10,979 nucleotides of DNA from assembly GCA_002482715.1 (NCBI GenBank), contig DLGN01000298.1, forward strand, positions 18,459-29,437, read 5' to 3'. The notes below the pieces were generated by a model. That model was not told where the DNA came from and made no database searches. It saw only the letters and a program-made list of their open reading frames with translations. The DNA comes from Oxalobacteraceae bacterium UBA7693. GTDB taxonomy: Bacteria; Pseudomonadota; Gammaproteobacteria; Burkholderiales; Burkholderiaceae_D. This document shows positions 1 to 7,022 of this stretch, one piece after another. The translations under genes and the position numbers were made by a program. How positions within the stretch are numbered: the stretch's first letter is position 1; every line of letters begins with the position of its first letter.

Positions 1-101
1 CTTAAGCGCTTGAGGGTGCTTCATCCCCATTCTGAACGCTATCGCAGCGCACGCCAGCTTCTTACTTAGTATGACCCTTTTATTATTTCCAGGAGAACAC
101 C

Positions 102-449
102 ATGCAATACATATTACTCATCGCCACCAGTGAAGCCGTTGAAGCGGCAATGGATCAAAACGCATTAGGCGAAATTATTGCCGCTTATGGTTCTTATACC
201 GATGCCATGATGGAGGCTGGTATTTTAGTGTCGGGAGAACGTCTGCGTGAATCGACTACCGCCACCACCGTCAGTATCCGTGATGGCAAAACCCATTTAC
301 TCGATGGTCCGTACGCCGACACCAAGGAGCAACTGGGTGGCTTTTATATTATTGAAGTTCCCGATCTCGATACGGCAATTAGTTGGGCGGCACGTTGCCC
401 TAGTGCGCATATCGGTTCGATAGAAGTACGCCCGATTTGGCCGATGTAA
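102..449 (+). CDS. YciI/DGPF-domain protein, partner of the downstream ECF sigma factor
   Basis: This 115-residue protein is a small ferredoxin-like-fold YCII/DGPF protein. The signature is DGPYADTKE at residues 68-76, followed by the hydrophobic strand GGFYIIEV, and the C-terminus ends in the family-typical EVRPIWPM. The start is supported by AGGAG at 91-95, six bases before the ATG. The gene ends 22 bases before an ECF42-type sigma factor gene, and the two almost certainly form one operon. In known ECF42 systems the linked DGPF genes are targets of the sigma factor. The biochemical role of DGPF proteins is not firmly known; related YciI proteins have been proposed to be small enzymes or binding proteins. 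The protein is full length, has no signal peptide and is predicted cytoplasmic. The family call is secure but the function is open. Confidence 0.9.
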   Translation: MQYILLIATSEAVEAAMDQNALGEIIAAYGSYTDAMMEAGILVSGERLRESTTATTVSIRDGKTHLLDGPYADTKEQLGGFYIIEVPDLDTAISWAARCPSAHIGSIEVRPIWPM

Positions 450-471
450 GAAAAAATGTAAGACAGAATAA

Positions 472-1740
472 ATGCCAACGAAAATCGATCACAGCAACCC
501 GCAGCTGATAGCTGCACTGGTGCGGCGCAGCTATGGTCGTTTGTTGGCGATGTTATCAGTACGTTCTGGCGATCTGGCAAGTGCAGAAGACGCGCTTGCC
601 AATGCGTTTGAAATTGCCTTAAACAACTGGCCAGAGCAAGGCGTACCGAACAATCCAGAAGCCTGGCTATTCACCGTCGCTCGCCGCCAATTAATTGATC
701 AGGCCCGCAGCGCACAAACGCAACAATGTCATCAAGAAGAGTTCCGTTATCTGCTCGATGAAGCTGCCGCCGAATGTGATCCGCTAGCAATACCTGATCA
801 AAGGCTAGCACTGATGTTTGCTTGCACGCATCCCGCGATTGATCGCAGCATACGCGCACCACTCATGCTGCAAACCTTGTTGGGATTTGATGCCGCCAGT
901 ATTGCCTCGGCATTTTTAATTGCACCTAGCAATATGGCGCAACGCTTAGTCCGAGCCAAGCACAAAATTCGCGTCGCAGGTATACGTTTAATCATCCCCG
1001 ATCAAAGCGCAATCGCCGATGGTTTAGATTCTGTGCTCGATGCGATCTACAGCGTCTACACCGCCGCCTGGTCGCAGACCAGCGATGGCGACATCCAACA
1101 AGGCAATCTAGCAGAAGAGGCAATGTGGCTAGCACAACTTTTAAGTGAACTAGCACCGCAAGAACCCGAAGTGTTTGGCTTGCTCGCATTAATGTTGTAT
1201 GCCGAATCACGCCGCGCCGCACGCCATGATGCGCAAGGCAATTACGTGCCGCTGCAAGAACAAGATTGCCAACGCTGGGATCACGATAAAATCGATCAGG
1301 CAGAACAATACTTACGCCATGCCAGCTGCATGCAAAAACGCGGACGTTTTCAAATTGAAGCAGCGATCCAATCAGCGCACACTGTACGACGACACCAAGA
1401 CAAAGCTGACTGGCACGCCATCAACAAACTTTACCTGCAGCTCTATCAACTGACCAACTCACCAGTAGTGGCGATCAATCATGCCGTGGCACTCGCAGAA
1501 ATCATAGAACCGCAAATCGCCCTAGCCCAACTAGCGCAGCTATGTGACAACATGGATTTAAAAGAACGTCTCCAAAACTACCAACCCTATTGGGCAGCCA
1601 GCGCGCATTTGCATCAGCGATGTGGCAATAGTGATGCGGCAAAACATGCCTACCAGCTAGCCATCGGTTTATGTACAGATCAGGCAGCGCGTGGATTTTT
1701 GCAGGGACGTTTGAAGGGCGTGGATATTTCACTGTCCTGA
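472..1740 (+). CDS. ECF42-type RNA polymerase sigma factor with C-terminal helical (DUF6596/TPR-like) extension
   Basis: This 422-residue protein is an extracytoplasmic-function sigma factor that should direct RNA polymerase to a small regulon. Region 2 spans about residues 12-82 and includes the family-typical NPEAWLFTVARRQLID. The linker carries RLALMFACTHPAI at 111-123, matching the LRLIFTCCHPAL block of this family. Region 4 follows at about 128-170 (LLGFDAASIASAFLIAP...RLVRAKHKI). Residues from about 180 to the end form the long extension typical of ECF42, with EEAMWLAQLLSELAPQEPEVFGLLALML and TPR-like helices toward the C-terminus. In that family the extension is needed for activity and there is no classical anti-sigma factor; none is encoded here either. 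The DGPF gene 22 bases upstream is the usual partner. No strong Shine-Dalgarno is visible before the ATG, so translation may be coupled to the upstream gene. Confidence 0.93.
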   Translation: MPTKIDHSNPQLIAALVRRSYGRLLAMLSVRSGDLASAEDALANAFEIALNNWPEQGVPNNPEAWLFTVARRQLIDQARSAQTQQCHQEEFRYLLDEAAAECDPLAIPDQRLALMFACTHPAIDRSIRAPLMLQTLLGFDAASIASAFLIAPSNMAQRLVRAKHKIRVAGIRLIIPDQSAIADGLDSVLDAIYSVYTAAWSQTSDGDIQQGNLAEEAMWLAQLLSELAPQEPEVFGLLALMLYAESRRAARHDAQGNYVPLQEQDCQRWDHDKIDQAEQYLRHASCMQKRGRFQIEAAIQSAHTVRRHQDKADWHAINKLYLQLYQLTNSPVVAINHAVALAEIIEPQIALAQLAQLCDNMDLKERLQNYQPYWAASAHLHQRCGNSDAAKHAYQLAIGLCTDQAARGFLQGRLKGVDISLS

Positions 1741-1756
1741 ACTACCCTCACCCCAG

Positions 1757-1780
1757 CCCTCTCCCGCTTGCGGGAGAGGG
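1757..1780. repeat. 11-bp perfect hairpin of a dispersed repeat family, possible terminator
   Basis: Bases 1757-1767 (CCCTCTCCCGC) are perfectly complementary to 1770-1780, with only TT between them. The preceding bases from 1745, CCCTCACCCCAG, together with the hairpin match a repeat common in intergenic regions of beta- and gammaproteobacteria. It begins 16 bases after the sigma factor stop codon and is followed by AGTTTTA. It could therefore stop or stabilise the sigma operon transcript, although the U-tract is short. Related sequence occurs at 7434-7470 in the opposite orientation. Confidence 0.75.
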
Positions 1781-1903
1781 AGTTTTATCCCTATCTCAAC
1801 TTGTGTAGACACCAATGCCTACAAAGGGGAAAGCTGGAATGAATTTCAATCAGATATTCAAGCATCCTAGCTAGATTTAACATCAGCAAAAGAAATTAGC
1901 ACA

Positions 1904-3010
1904 TTACTCAAGCGCACCAAGAATATGCTCAGCAATCAATTTATCCGTAATCTGATGTGGACTACGCACACCATAATTGGTCGTCGTCACCAATGCCACG
2001 ATATCTAGACCAGGAAAAACAACCACCTTGTTGCCACCCGTTCCCGCCATTTGATAAGACTGATGCGTCACGCCTTTTGCGCTATATGGATACAACCACA
2101 GCAGATAGCCATACTTGCGTTGTTCATCAACCTCCGCCTGTGGAGAGACTGATGCTTTTACCCATGCGGCTGGTAATATCTGTTTTCCGTGCCATGTGCC
2201 GCCATTGGCAAGTAGCTGTCCAAGCTTCAAAAGATCACGACTACGCAAGCCTAAGCCGCCGCCACCTTGCGCCAAGCCCAAGGGTGAAAATTGCCATTCC
2301 GTCTTGGTGATACCCAAGGGCGCAAACAGAGCTTTTTGTGCAAAATCCTGCAACGGCATTTTGCTCGCACTTTGCACCACTGCACCTAAAGTCGTGGAGC
2401 CAGCCGTGCAATAACTAAACGAGCGTCCATAAGGCGATGCTGAAGGTTTGGGAATCCATGCTGGAAAACCTTTAATCGGCAGATCAAGATAAAACTTCAC
2501 CCAATCTTCGATCAAATACATGCGCTCTTCATTGCCGCGAGAGAACTGGTTTTGATCATCGCACTCCAGCATCGAGCTCATCGTCAATAAATCTTCAACG
2601 GTGATTTTTGCCTTGCGTGGATCAGGATTTTCTAATGCTGTTTTAGGTTTAACGTGACTCAAGATAGGTGTAGAAAGCGTCATGTGACCGCGATCTATCG
2701 CCGCACCCGCTAACATACCAGTGACTGTCTTCGTCGCAGATCGGGTATTACGCAATCCCTCTACCCCATCGGCATCATAATAAGATTCAAAAACAAGCTG
2801 ACCTCGTCGTGCGATCAATACGCTGGTGATCTGCTGAAACGTTCCCTTTTTGATCGCTTCATCCATCGCTGCCAGTTTTGCCGCATCTAATTTTTGCGAA
2901 GCGGGTGATTCTTTCACCCAATCGTTCTTATCATTTTGGGGATGGGCGATTGCATGGTTTTCAAGCAGGGCTGCACTTAAAAGAAACCCTAGGGCATATT
3001 TACGATTCAT
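1904..3010 (-). CDS. Exported serine hydrolase, beta-lactamase (class C / EstB-like) family
   Basis: This 368-residue serine hydrolase has the penicillin-binding/beta-lactamase fold. An N-terminal signal peptide is likely: MNRK, a hydrophobic stretch to about residue 20, then AIA before HPQN, with cleavage near residue 22. The catalytic SxxK motif is S91-A-T-K94, within the context RSATKTVTG. The second motif is at Y200-C-T (FSYCTAGSTTLGAVV), where many relatives have Y-x-N. The third, KTG-like box is probably MAGTGGNKVVVFP at 321-333. The start is supported by GGAG seven bases before the ATG at 3010. Substrate cannot be read from sequence; relatives include esterases, 6-aminohexanoate-oligomer hydrolases and D-amino-acid peptidases. 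The AraC-family gene lies 94 bases upstream in the same direction and is a plausible regulator. It is not called a resistance beta-lactamase, because that subgroup usually shows Y-x-N and K-T-G exactly. Confidence 0.9.
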   Translation of the reverse strand: MNRKYALGFLLSAALLENHAIAHPQNDKNDWVKESPASQKLDAAKLAAMDEAIKKGTFQQITSVLIARRGQLVFESYYDADGVEGLRNTRSATKTVTGMLAGAAIDRGHMTLSTPILSHVKPKTALENPDPRKAKITVEDLLTMSSMLECDDQNQFSRGNEERMYLIEDWVKFYLDLPIKGFPAWIPKPSASPYGRSFSYCTAGSTTLGAVVQSASKMPLQDFAQKALFAPLGITKTEWQFSPLGLAQGGGGLGLRSRDLLKLGQLLANGGTWHGKQILPAAWVKASVSPQAEVDEQRKYGYLLWLYPYSAKGVTHQSYQMAGTGGNKVVVFPGLDIVALVTTTNYGVRSPHQITDKLIAEHILGALE

Positions 3011-3027
3011 ATCAAAACTCCATTCGC

Positions 3028-3071
3028 TAAGTCATTAAATCATTAAGTCAAACATTAAGTCATTCAGTCGT
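3028..3071. repeat. Interrupted 8-bp tandem repeat between the AraC and serine hydrolase genes
   Basis: Units with consensus TAAGTCAT begin at 3028, 3036, 3044, 3056 and 3064. The copies at 3028 and 3056 are exact. The one at 3036 has one mismatch (TAAATCAT), the one at 3044 ends in A, and the one at 3064 is TCAGTCGT. Four extra bases break the period after the third unit. The array ends 17 bases upstream of the hydrolase start codon, so it lies in its 5' leader or promoter. It could be a set of operator half-sites or a slippage-prone array. Confidence 0.65.
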
Positions 3072-3104
3072 TCAATTACGTGAGCCAAATCTTGAACGAT
3101 GATT

Positions 3105-3950
3105 TCAATTGAGTCTTGGATATTTGAAACCTGCTTTCAAACCACTCAGTTTCGTGAACCCTGTTGGCGTTAAACCCCACTGCTGTAAGAACGCCCGATT
3201 CAAATGACTTTGATCACAGAACCCACAACTTAGCGCGATGTCCGTCAATGTTTGATCACTCGTCATCATCAACTGCGTAGCACGCTCAACCCGACGACGC
3301 CGCAAATCATCGCCAGGAGTACAACCCAGATGTCGCAAATATTGGCGTGCCAAATAAACGCGGTGTACGCCGATCGCATCCGCGATATCGGCAATACCCA
3401 AATCCTCATCTGATAAATCCGCAATCATTTCCTGTGCGCGTTGCAACCATGGAGGGGGATTTAGTGACAAAGGACCTTGCAGGTTCAAACTGCTTAAGAT
3501 GTTCAACGTCAACACCTCCAAATCTAGCTTAACCGCGTCACGCGTAGCAGCCGCTTTAAGCAATCCAAACGCCTGTTGAATCACCAGCGGATCGTGATTG
3601 CGGAGTGCAAAATCAGGCAGCTTGATTTGTTCGTACAGATCACGCGAATCATCCGCATCAAAACTAATCGCAAAGAACCAACCACCCTCGCCCGCGAAAC
3701 GATCGCGATGCACCACATCCGGCGGGTTATAAACCAGCACAGGTCCTTCACGCTGCGCACCAGCCGCCGAAGTCACATAACGGCCACGCGTCGCCAACAC
3801 CATATGCGCGCCAGCATGGCTATGTTCTTTCACCTCATGCTCAGGCACAGTCGCACGTAAATGACTCAAACCGATACGCGGAAAACGTCGGTCAAATGCA
3901 TTCGTGCCGTAATACTGCCCTGAGGAGAATTTCTCTACTTTATCTTTCAT
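3105..3950 (-). CDS. AraC-family transcriptional regulator with N-terminal cupin-like domain
   Basis: The protein is 281 residues from the chosen ATG at 3950, which has GAGG eight bases upstream. A GTG at 3995 in the same frame would add 15 residues but has no ribosome binding site. The N-terminal half is a cupin-like ligand domain with EHSHAGAH (H43, H45, H49) and NPPDVVHRD (H81). The C-terminal half has two helix-turn-helix motifs: GIADIADAIGVHRVYLARQY near 185-204, and LTDIALSCGFCDQSHLNRAF near 235-254 followed by GLTPTGF. It should bind DNA direct repeats in response to an unknown effector. It is upstream of, and co-directional with, the serine hydrolase gene and divergent from the MerR gene. 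Regulation of the hydrolase, of itself, or of both is inferred from position only. Confidence 0.9.
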   Translation of the reverse strand: MKDKVEKFSSGQYYGTNAFDRRFPRIGLSHLRATVPEHEVKEHSHAGAHMVLATRGRYVTSAAGAQREGPVLVYNPPDVVHRDRFAGEGGWFFAISFDADDSRDLYEQIKLPDFALRNHDPLVIQQAFGLLKAAATRDAVKLDLEVLTLNILSSLNLQGPLSLNPPPWLQRAQEMIADLSDEDLGIADIADAIGVHRVYLARQYLRHLGCTPGDDLRRRRVERATQLMMTSDQTLTDIALSCGFCDQSHLNRAFLQQWGLTPTGFTKLSGLKAGFKYPRLN

Positions 3951-4028
3951 GCGCAATGCCTCAATGATCTTGGAAATACATCCATTCCAAAACACAATAG
4001 TAAAGACAAGCGAGTACGCTTTCCATCG

Positions 4029-4056
4029 GCATCAGATCAAACGGCAAATCAGATGC
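4029..4056. promoter_or_regulatory. Candidate operator upstream of the AraC-family gene
   Basis: GCATCAGAT at 4029-4037 and ATCAGATGC at 4048-4056 form an inverted repeat with one mismatch, and they also contain ATCAGAT twice as a direct repeat 17 bases apart. The element sits about 80 bases upstream of the AraC-family start codon, in the divergent intergenic region. It could be an autoregulatory site, but nothing beyond the symmetry and position supports this. Confidence 0.3.
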
Positions 4057-4122
4057 ATAGCCTGCGAAAATTAAGCGCAAAGCATTGTTCCGTTTAAAAA
4101 CAATAAAAACTTCAATTCCCCC

Positions 4123-4153
4123 TTGACCCTGACACTACGTCAGGCTTTATAGT
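4123..4153 (+). promoter_or_regulatory. MerR-type promoter with 19-base spacer and central operator dyad
   Basis: The -35 element is TTGACC at 4123-4128 and the -10 element is TATAGT at 4148-4153. The spacer is 19 bases, longer than the usual 17. This overlong spacer is the hallmark of promoters that MerR-family activators untwist. Within it, CCTGAC at 4128-4133 and GTCAGG at 4139-4144 form a perfect inverted repeat around ACTAC. The start codon of the MerR gene is 62 bases after the -10 element. This points to autoregulation and co-control of the downstream MFS gene. Confidence 0.85.
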
Positions 4154-4215
4154 GTGCTGCATATCCTTTTCGTGTTTTATTCATGTTCGATCTGAAGCAG
4201 TCAAAGAGGCATCCT

Positions 4216-5322
4216 ATGTTGTTAAAAATTGGCGAATTAGCCCAACGCACTGGCATTACCGTGCGCACCTTGCACCACTATGACAAGCTGGGCTTACTCA
4301 CGCCCTCGGTGCGGTCTGAGGCAGGTTATCGCTTGTACAACCGCCATGACATCGCCCGCTTGCATCGCATTCAAGCGCTGCGCCGTTTGAATTTATCCTT
4401 GCAAGAAATTGCTGAATTAATCCAAGGTGATACTGCGGATCTGCGTGGTGTAATTAGCCAACAAATTCTGAGTTTGGAAGAACAGATCAAACAAAGCCAA
4501 GAGCTGCGCGAACGCTTGCTGGAATTGGACGAGCAACTACAACAGCATGACCAGCCGAATATGGATTATTGGTTATCGACCTTAGAAATGATGAGCCTGC
4601 GGTCTAAATATTTCAGCCCCGAAGACATCGCATTATGGCGTCAACATAAAGACGTCAGTAGCGGAAAAATGGATATGGCGATGCAACCCATCGTGGCGCA
4701 AATTCGCGAATTCATGGACGCCAAAATCGCGCCAAGTGCACCGCAAGTTTTAGTGCAAGTACAAAAATGGTTAGAGACCGTGCATCAATCGGTGCCCAAT
4801 CCGCGCCTCTTAAAAAATTTCGCGGACATGCATAGAGACGAGCCATCCATACAAGCCATGAGCGGCGTTGATAACGCCATGATGGATTACATCAATGTGG
4901 CAGCGATAGAGATCCGTTACCAAATCTATCGACGCTATTTGAGCGAAGAGGAATGCCAATATTTCCGTCCTTCTTTTATGCGCAATATGGATAACTGGAC
5001 GGAGCTATTTATCGACATCAAAAAATTCATTGATGCCGGAGTTGAAGTCACCGATCCAATTGCGTTAAAGCGTATTCAAGATTGGCGCGCTATGTTTTTA
5101 GATGCTTGGGGTAACCGTGTTGAAACGGTACAAAAGATCCGGCAAATCCACGAAAAAGAACCGCGATTAACTATAGGCGGTGGCTTATCGCAAGAAGTGC
5201 TCGACTACGCAGTCAAAGGGATACGTTATATCGAATCGCAGAATTCGACAGCATCAACTTCGCCCAAAACGACTGAAACGATTCCCAAAAAATCGCTGAA
5301 GAAAAAATCACCGCCGCAATAA
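4216..5322 (+). CDS. MerR-family regulator with two TipAS-like ligand-binding repeats
   Basis: The protein is 368 residues from the ATG at 4216, chosen because AAAGAGG lies six bases upstream and the MerR domain then begins at once (MLLKIGELAQRTG). An in-frame ATG at 4183 would add 11 residues that look unlike the family. Residues 1-70 are a complete MerR winged helix, with TVRTLHHYDKLGLLTPS and GYRLYNRHDIARLHRI. Residues about 80-112 are a dimerisation coiled coil rich in E, Q and L. Residues about 131-236 and 239-342 are two similar helical segments resembling the TipAS antibiotic-recognition domain, starting KYFSPEDI and RYLSEEEC. The tail after 342 is rich in S, T, P and K. The MerR-type promoter upstream and the MFS exporter 75 bases downstream suggest a sensor of an amphipathic compound that induces its own efflux. 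The ligand is unknown. Confidence 0.92.
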   Translation: MLLKIGELAQRTGITVRTLHHYDKLGLLTPSVRSEAGYRLYNRHDIARLHRIQALRRLNLSLQEIAELIQGDTADLRGVISQQILSLEEQIKQSQELRERLLELDEQLQQHDQPNMDYWLSTLEMMSLRSKYFSPEDIALWRQHKDVSSGKMDMAMQPIVAQIREFMDAKIAPSAPQVLVQVQKWLETVHQSVPNPRLLKNFADMHRDEPSIQAMSGVDNAMMDYINVAAIEIRYQIYRRYLSEEECQYFRPSFMRNMDNWTELFIDIKKFIDAGVEVTDPIALKRIQDWRAMFLDAWGNRVETVQKIRQIHEKEPRLTIGGGLSQEVLDYAVKGIRYIESQNSTASTSPKTTETIPKKSLKKKSPPQ

Positions 5323-5397
5323 GCAGCTAAGCAAAACCTTCAACATATTTTCCAGCCAAGTCCGGCGGACAAGGCTATCCCTTTATCTGGAGTTTTT

Positions 5398-6726
5398 ATG
5401 AACAACAACTCAAAGCCAGCACGCGGCTTTATGCGTGACCGCAATTTTCTATGGATGCTAACGGGCGCCATCACCTCGATGCTAGGCGATCAATTCACGC
5501 TGATTGCCCTGCCCTGGCTAGTGCTGCAAATGAGTCATGACACATTCACCTTGGGCATCGTGCTGGCACTACTCGGCATCCCGCGCGCGCTGTTTATGTT
5601 GATTGGCGGTGCGGTCGTGGATCGCTATGATCCCAAGTCGGTGATGATGGTTACCAAGTACATCAATACCGCGTTACTGGCGATTCTGGTTGTGCTGCTA
5701 ATGACATCCAGTCTGAGCTTGTGGATGATCTATCTAATCGCCTTGCTCTTGGGATTATCAACCGCGTTTAGTATTCCTGCGGGAACCTCGATGTTGCCAC
5801 GCGTGGTCGCTGCAGAACACTTGCAGGCGGCCAATGGCATGATGCTGGGCTTACGTCAGATCACCTTCTTTTTAGGCCCTTTGATGGCGGGTGGTTTAAT
5901 CGCGCTATTAGGCGATCATGCGACGGCATCGCAAGCTGGATTAGCGACGAATTTAAATGCTGCGAACATGATGGATATCGCAGACAAAAAGGGTTTGGCG
6001 ATGGCATTTTTTGTCGATTGCTTTAGCTATGGATTTTCTGCATGGACTTTATCGCATGTGAACATGCTCGCCATCAAGACCGATCAACAAGCATCAAAGC
6101 AATCCTTACTCAGCGCAACCATGAGCGGATTGCGCCATTGCTGGAACGACACCATGATGCGCACCTGCTTTTTATATTGGTCCGCCATCGCTTTTCTAAT
6201 CATGGGACCAATGCAAATCGCCATGCCTTTATTAGCGCAACAATTTGGAAATAGCGCTGGTGTACTCGGCCTGTTAGCCGGTGCACATGGTGCAGGAACG
6301 CTGCTAGGCATGGCGATGTCGTCTGTCTTTCCCAAGCTAAGGCTAGGCAGTTTGGGTAGCACGATCTTACTCATAGATACTTTAGTCGCGCTGCTATTTA
6401 TGCCTATGGGATTGGTCCACCTCGCATGGCAAAGCGCTGCAATTTTATTAGCCATAGGCGCACTCGGCGGCTATCTACACGTAGCCGTCTTCACCTGGAT
6501 ACAACGCCAGGTACCACCCGCCATGCTAGGACGCGCGATGAGTATTTTCATGTTCATTTTTATGGGCATCAGTCCTATTTCGGCAGCATTGACAGGATGG
6601 CTAATGCACATCATCAGCCTCACCCAATTATTCGCAGGCAGCGGTGCTCTGTTGATTGTGATCGTGGTTATCGCTTTGCTGATGTCACCGATACGACAAA
6701 TGCGTGATGCTGGTAGGGTTATTTGA
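5398..6726 (+). CDS. MFS transporter, MFS_3/enterobactin-exporter-like group, probable drug efflux
   Basis: This 442-residue polytopic inner-membrane protein shows about 10-12 hydrophobic segments, the first near residues 17-40 and the last near 410-432. The loop after the second helix has an MFS motif-A-like sequence, GGAVVDRYDPKSVM, at 70-83. The opening MRDRNFLWMLTGAITSMLGDQFTLIALPWLVLQ is typical of MFS_3 proteins. The start has GGAG five bases upstream. The gene follows the MerR regulator by 75 bases with no promoter evident between them, and a terminator-like hairpin begins 13 bases after its stop. It probably exports a small molecule in exchange for protons and is induced through the MerR protein. 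The substrate cannot be read from sequence. Confidence 0.92.
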   Translation: MNNNSKPARGFMRDRNFLWMLTGAITSMLGDQFTLIALPWLVLQMSHDTFTLGIVLALLGIPRALFMLIGGAVVDRYDPKSVMMVTKYINTALLAILVVLLMTSSLSLWMIYLIALLLGLSTAFSIPAGTSMLPRVVAAEHLQAANGMMLGLRQITFFLGPLMAGGLIALLGDHATASQAGLATNLNAANMMDIADKKGLAMAFFVDCFSYGFSAWTLSHVNMLAIKTDQQASKQSLLSATMSGLRHCWNDTMMRTCFLYWSAIAFLIMGPMQIAMPLLAQQFGNSAGVLGLLAGAHGAGTLLGMAMSSVFPKLRLGSLGSTILLIDTLVALLFMPMGLVHLAWQSAAILLAIGALGGYLHVAVFTWIQRQVPPAMLGRAMSIFMFIFMGISPISAALTGWLMHIISLTQLFAGSGALLIVIVVIALLMSPIRQMRDAGRVI

Positions 6727-6739
6727 TTTACCTTGATTC

Positions 6740-6768
6740 GGGGCTTGACACTTTATGGTGTCAGCCCC
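6740..6768 (+). terminator. Hairpin terminator of the MerR-MFS operon
   Basis: GGGGC at 6740-6744 pairs with GCCCC at 6764-6768, and TGACAC at 6746-6751 pairs with GTGTCA at 6758-6763. T6745 is bulged and the loop is TTTATG. The stem starts 13 bases after the MFS stop codon. The following bases, CTTATCTT, form only a weak U-tract, so termination may be incomplete. Confidence 0.65.
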
Positions 6769-6860
6769 CTTATCTTGATGGAATACGACACTGGCAATTA
6801 CCTCCCTTAAAGATGCAAAAATCTCAGAAAAAAAACAATCTTCAAGCTCAATTAATCGTC

Positions 6861-6885
6861 ATTCCTGCGTGCTCTTAGCAGGAAT
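6861..6885. repeat. ATTCC/GGAAT-type dispersed hairpin repeat
   Basis: ATTCCTGC at 6861-6868 is a perfect inverted repeat of GCAGGAAT at 6878-6885, with a nine-base loop. The flanks CGTC before and CCAGTG after match a repeat scattered in many proteobacterial genomes and resembling neisserial dRS3. It lies in the roughly 300-base gap between the MFS gene and the antitoxin gene. That gap otherwise holds the MFS terminator and no recognisable gene. Confidence 0.6.
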
Positions 6886-7022
6886 CCAGTGACTTTCGTT
6901 GATCAACAAATGCAGCAAAGAAAAAAGATGAAATTTTCTGGCATTTGCGCCATAGTCACAAAATACACCAGCAAACGATATCAAAACTGCGTTGAATCTA
7001 GCGCAAGAACTAAGGGTCTAAA

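Noticed and set aside
1..69. Open frame from the window edge to a TAG at 67-69, possibly the C-terminus of an upstream gene
   Set aside because: Only 22 codons are visible, with no recognisable family motif. Too short to support.
3576..3860. 94-codon plus-strand ORF opposite the AraC-family gene
   Set aside because: It is an antisense shadow of a clear AraC-family coding region, with composition typical of such shadows.
6084..6455. 123-codon minus-strand ORF opposite the MFS gene
   Set aside because: It lies wholly inside the well-supported MFS gene on the other strand and has no family features.
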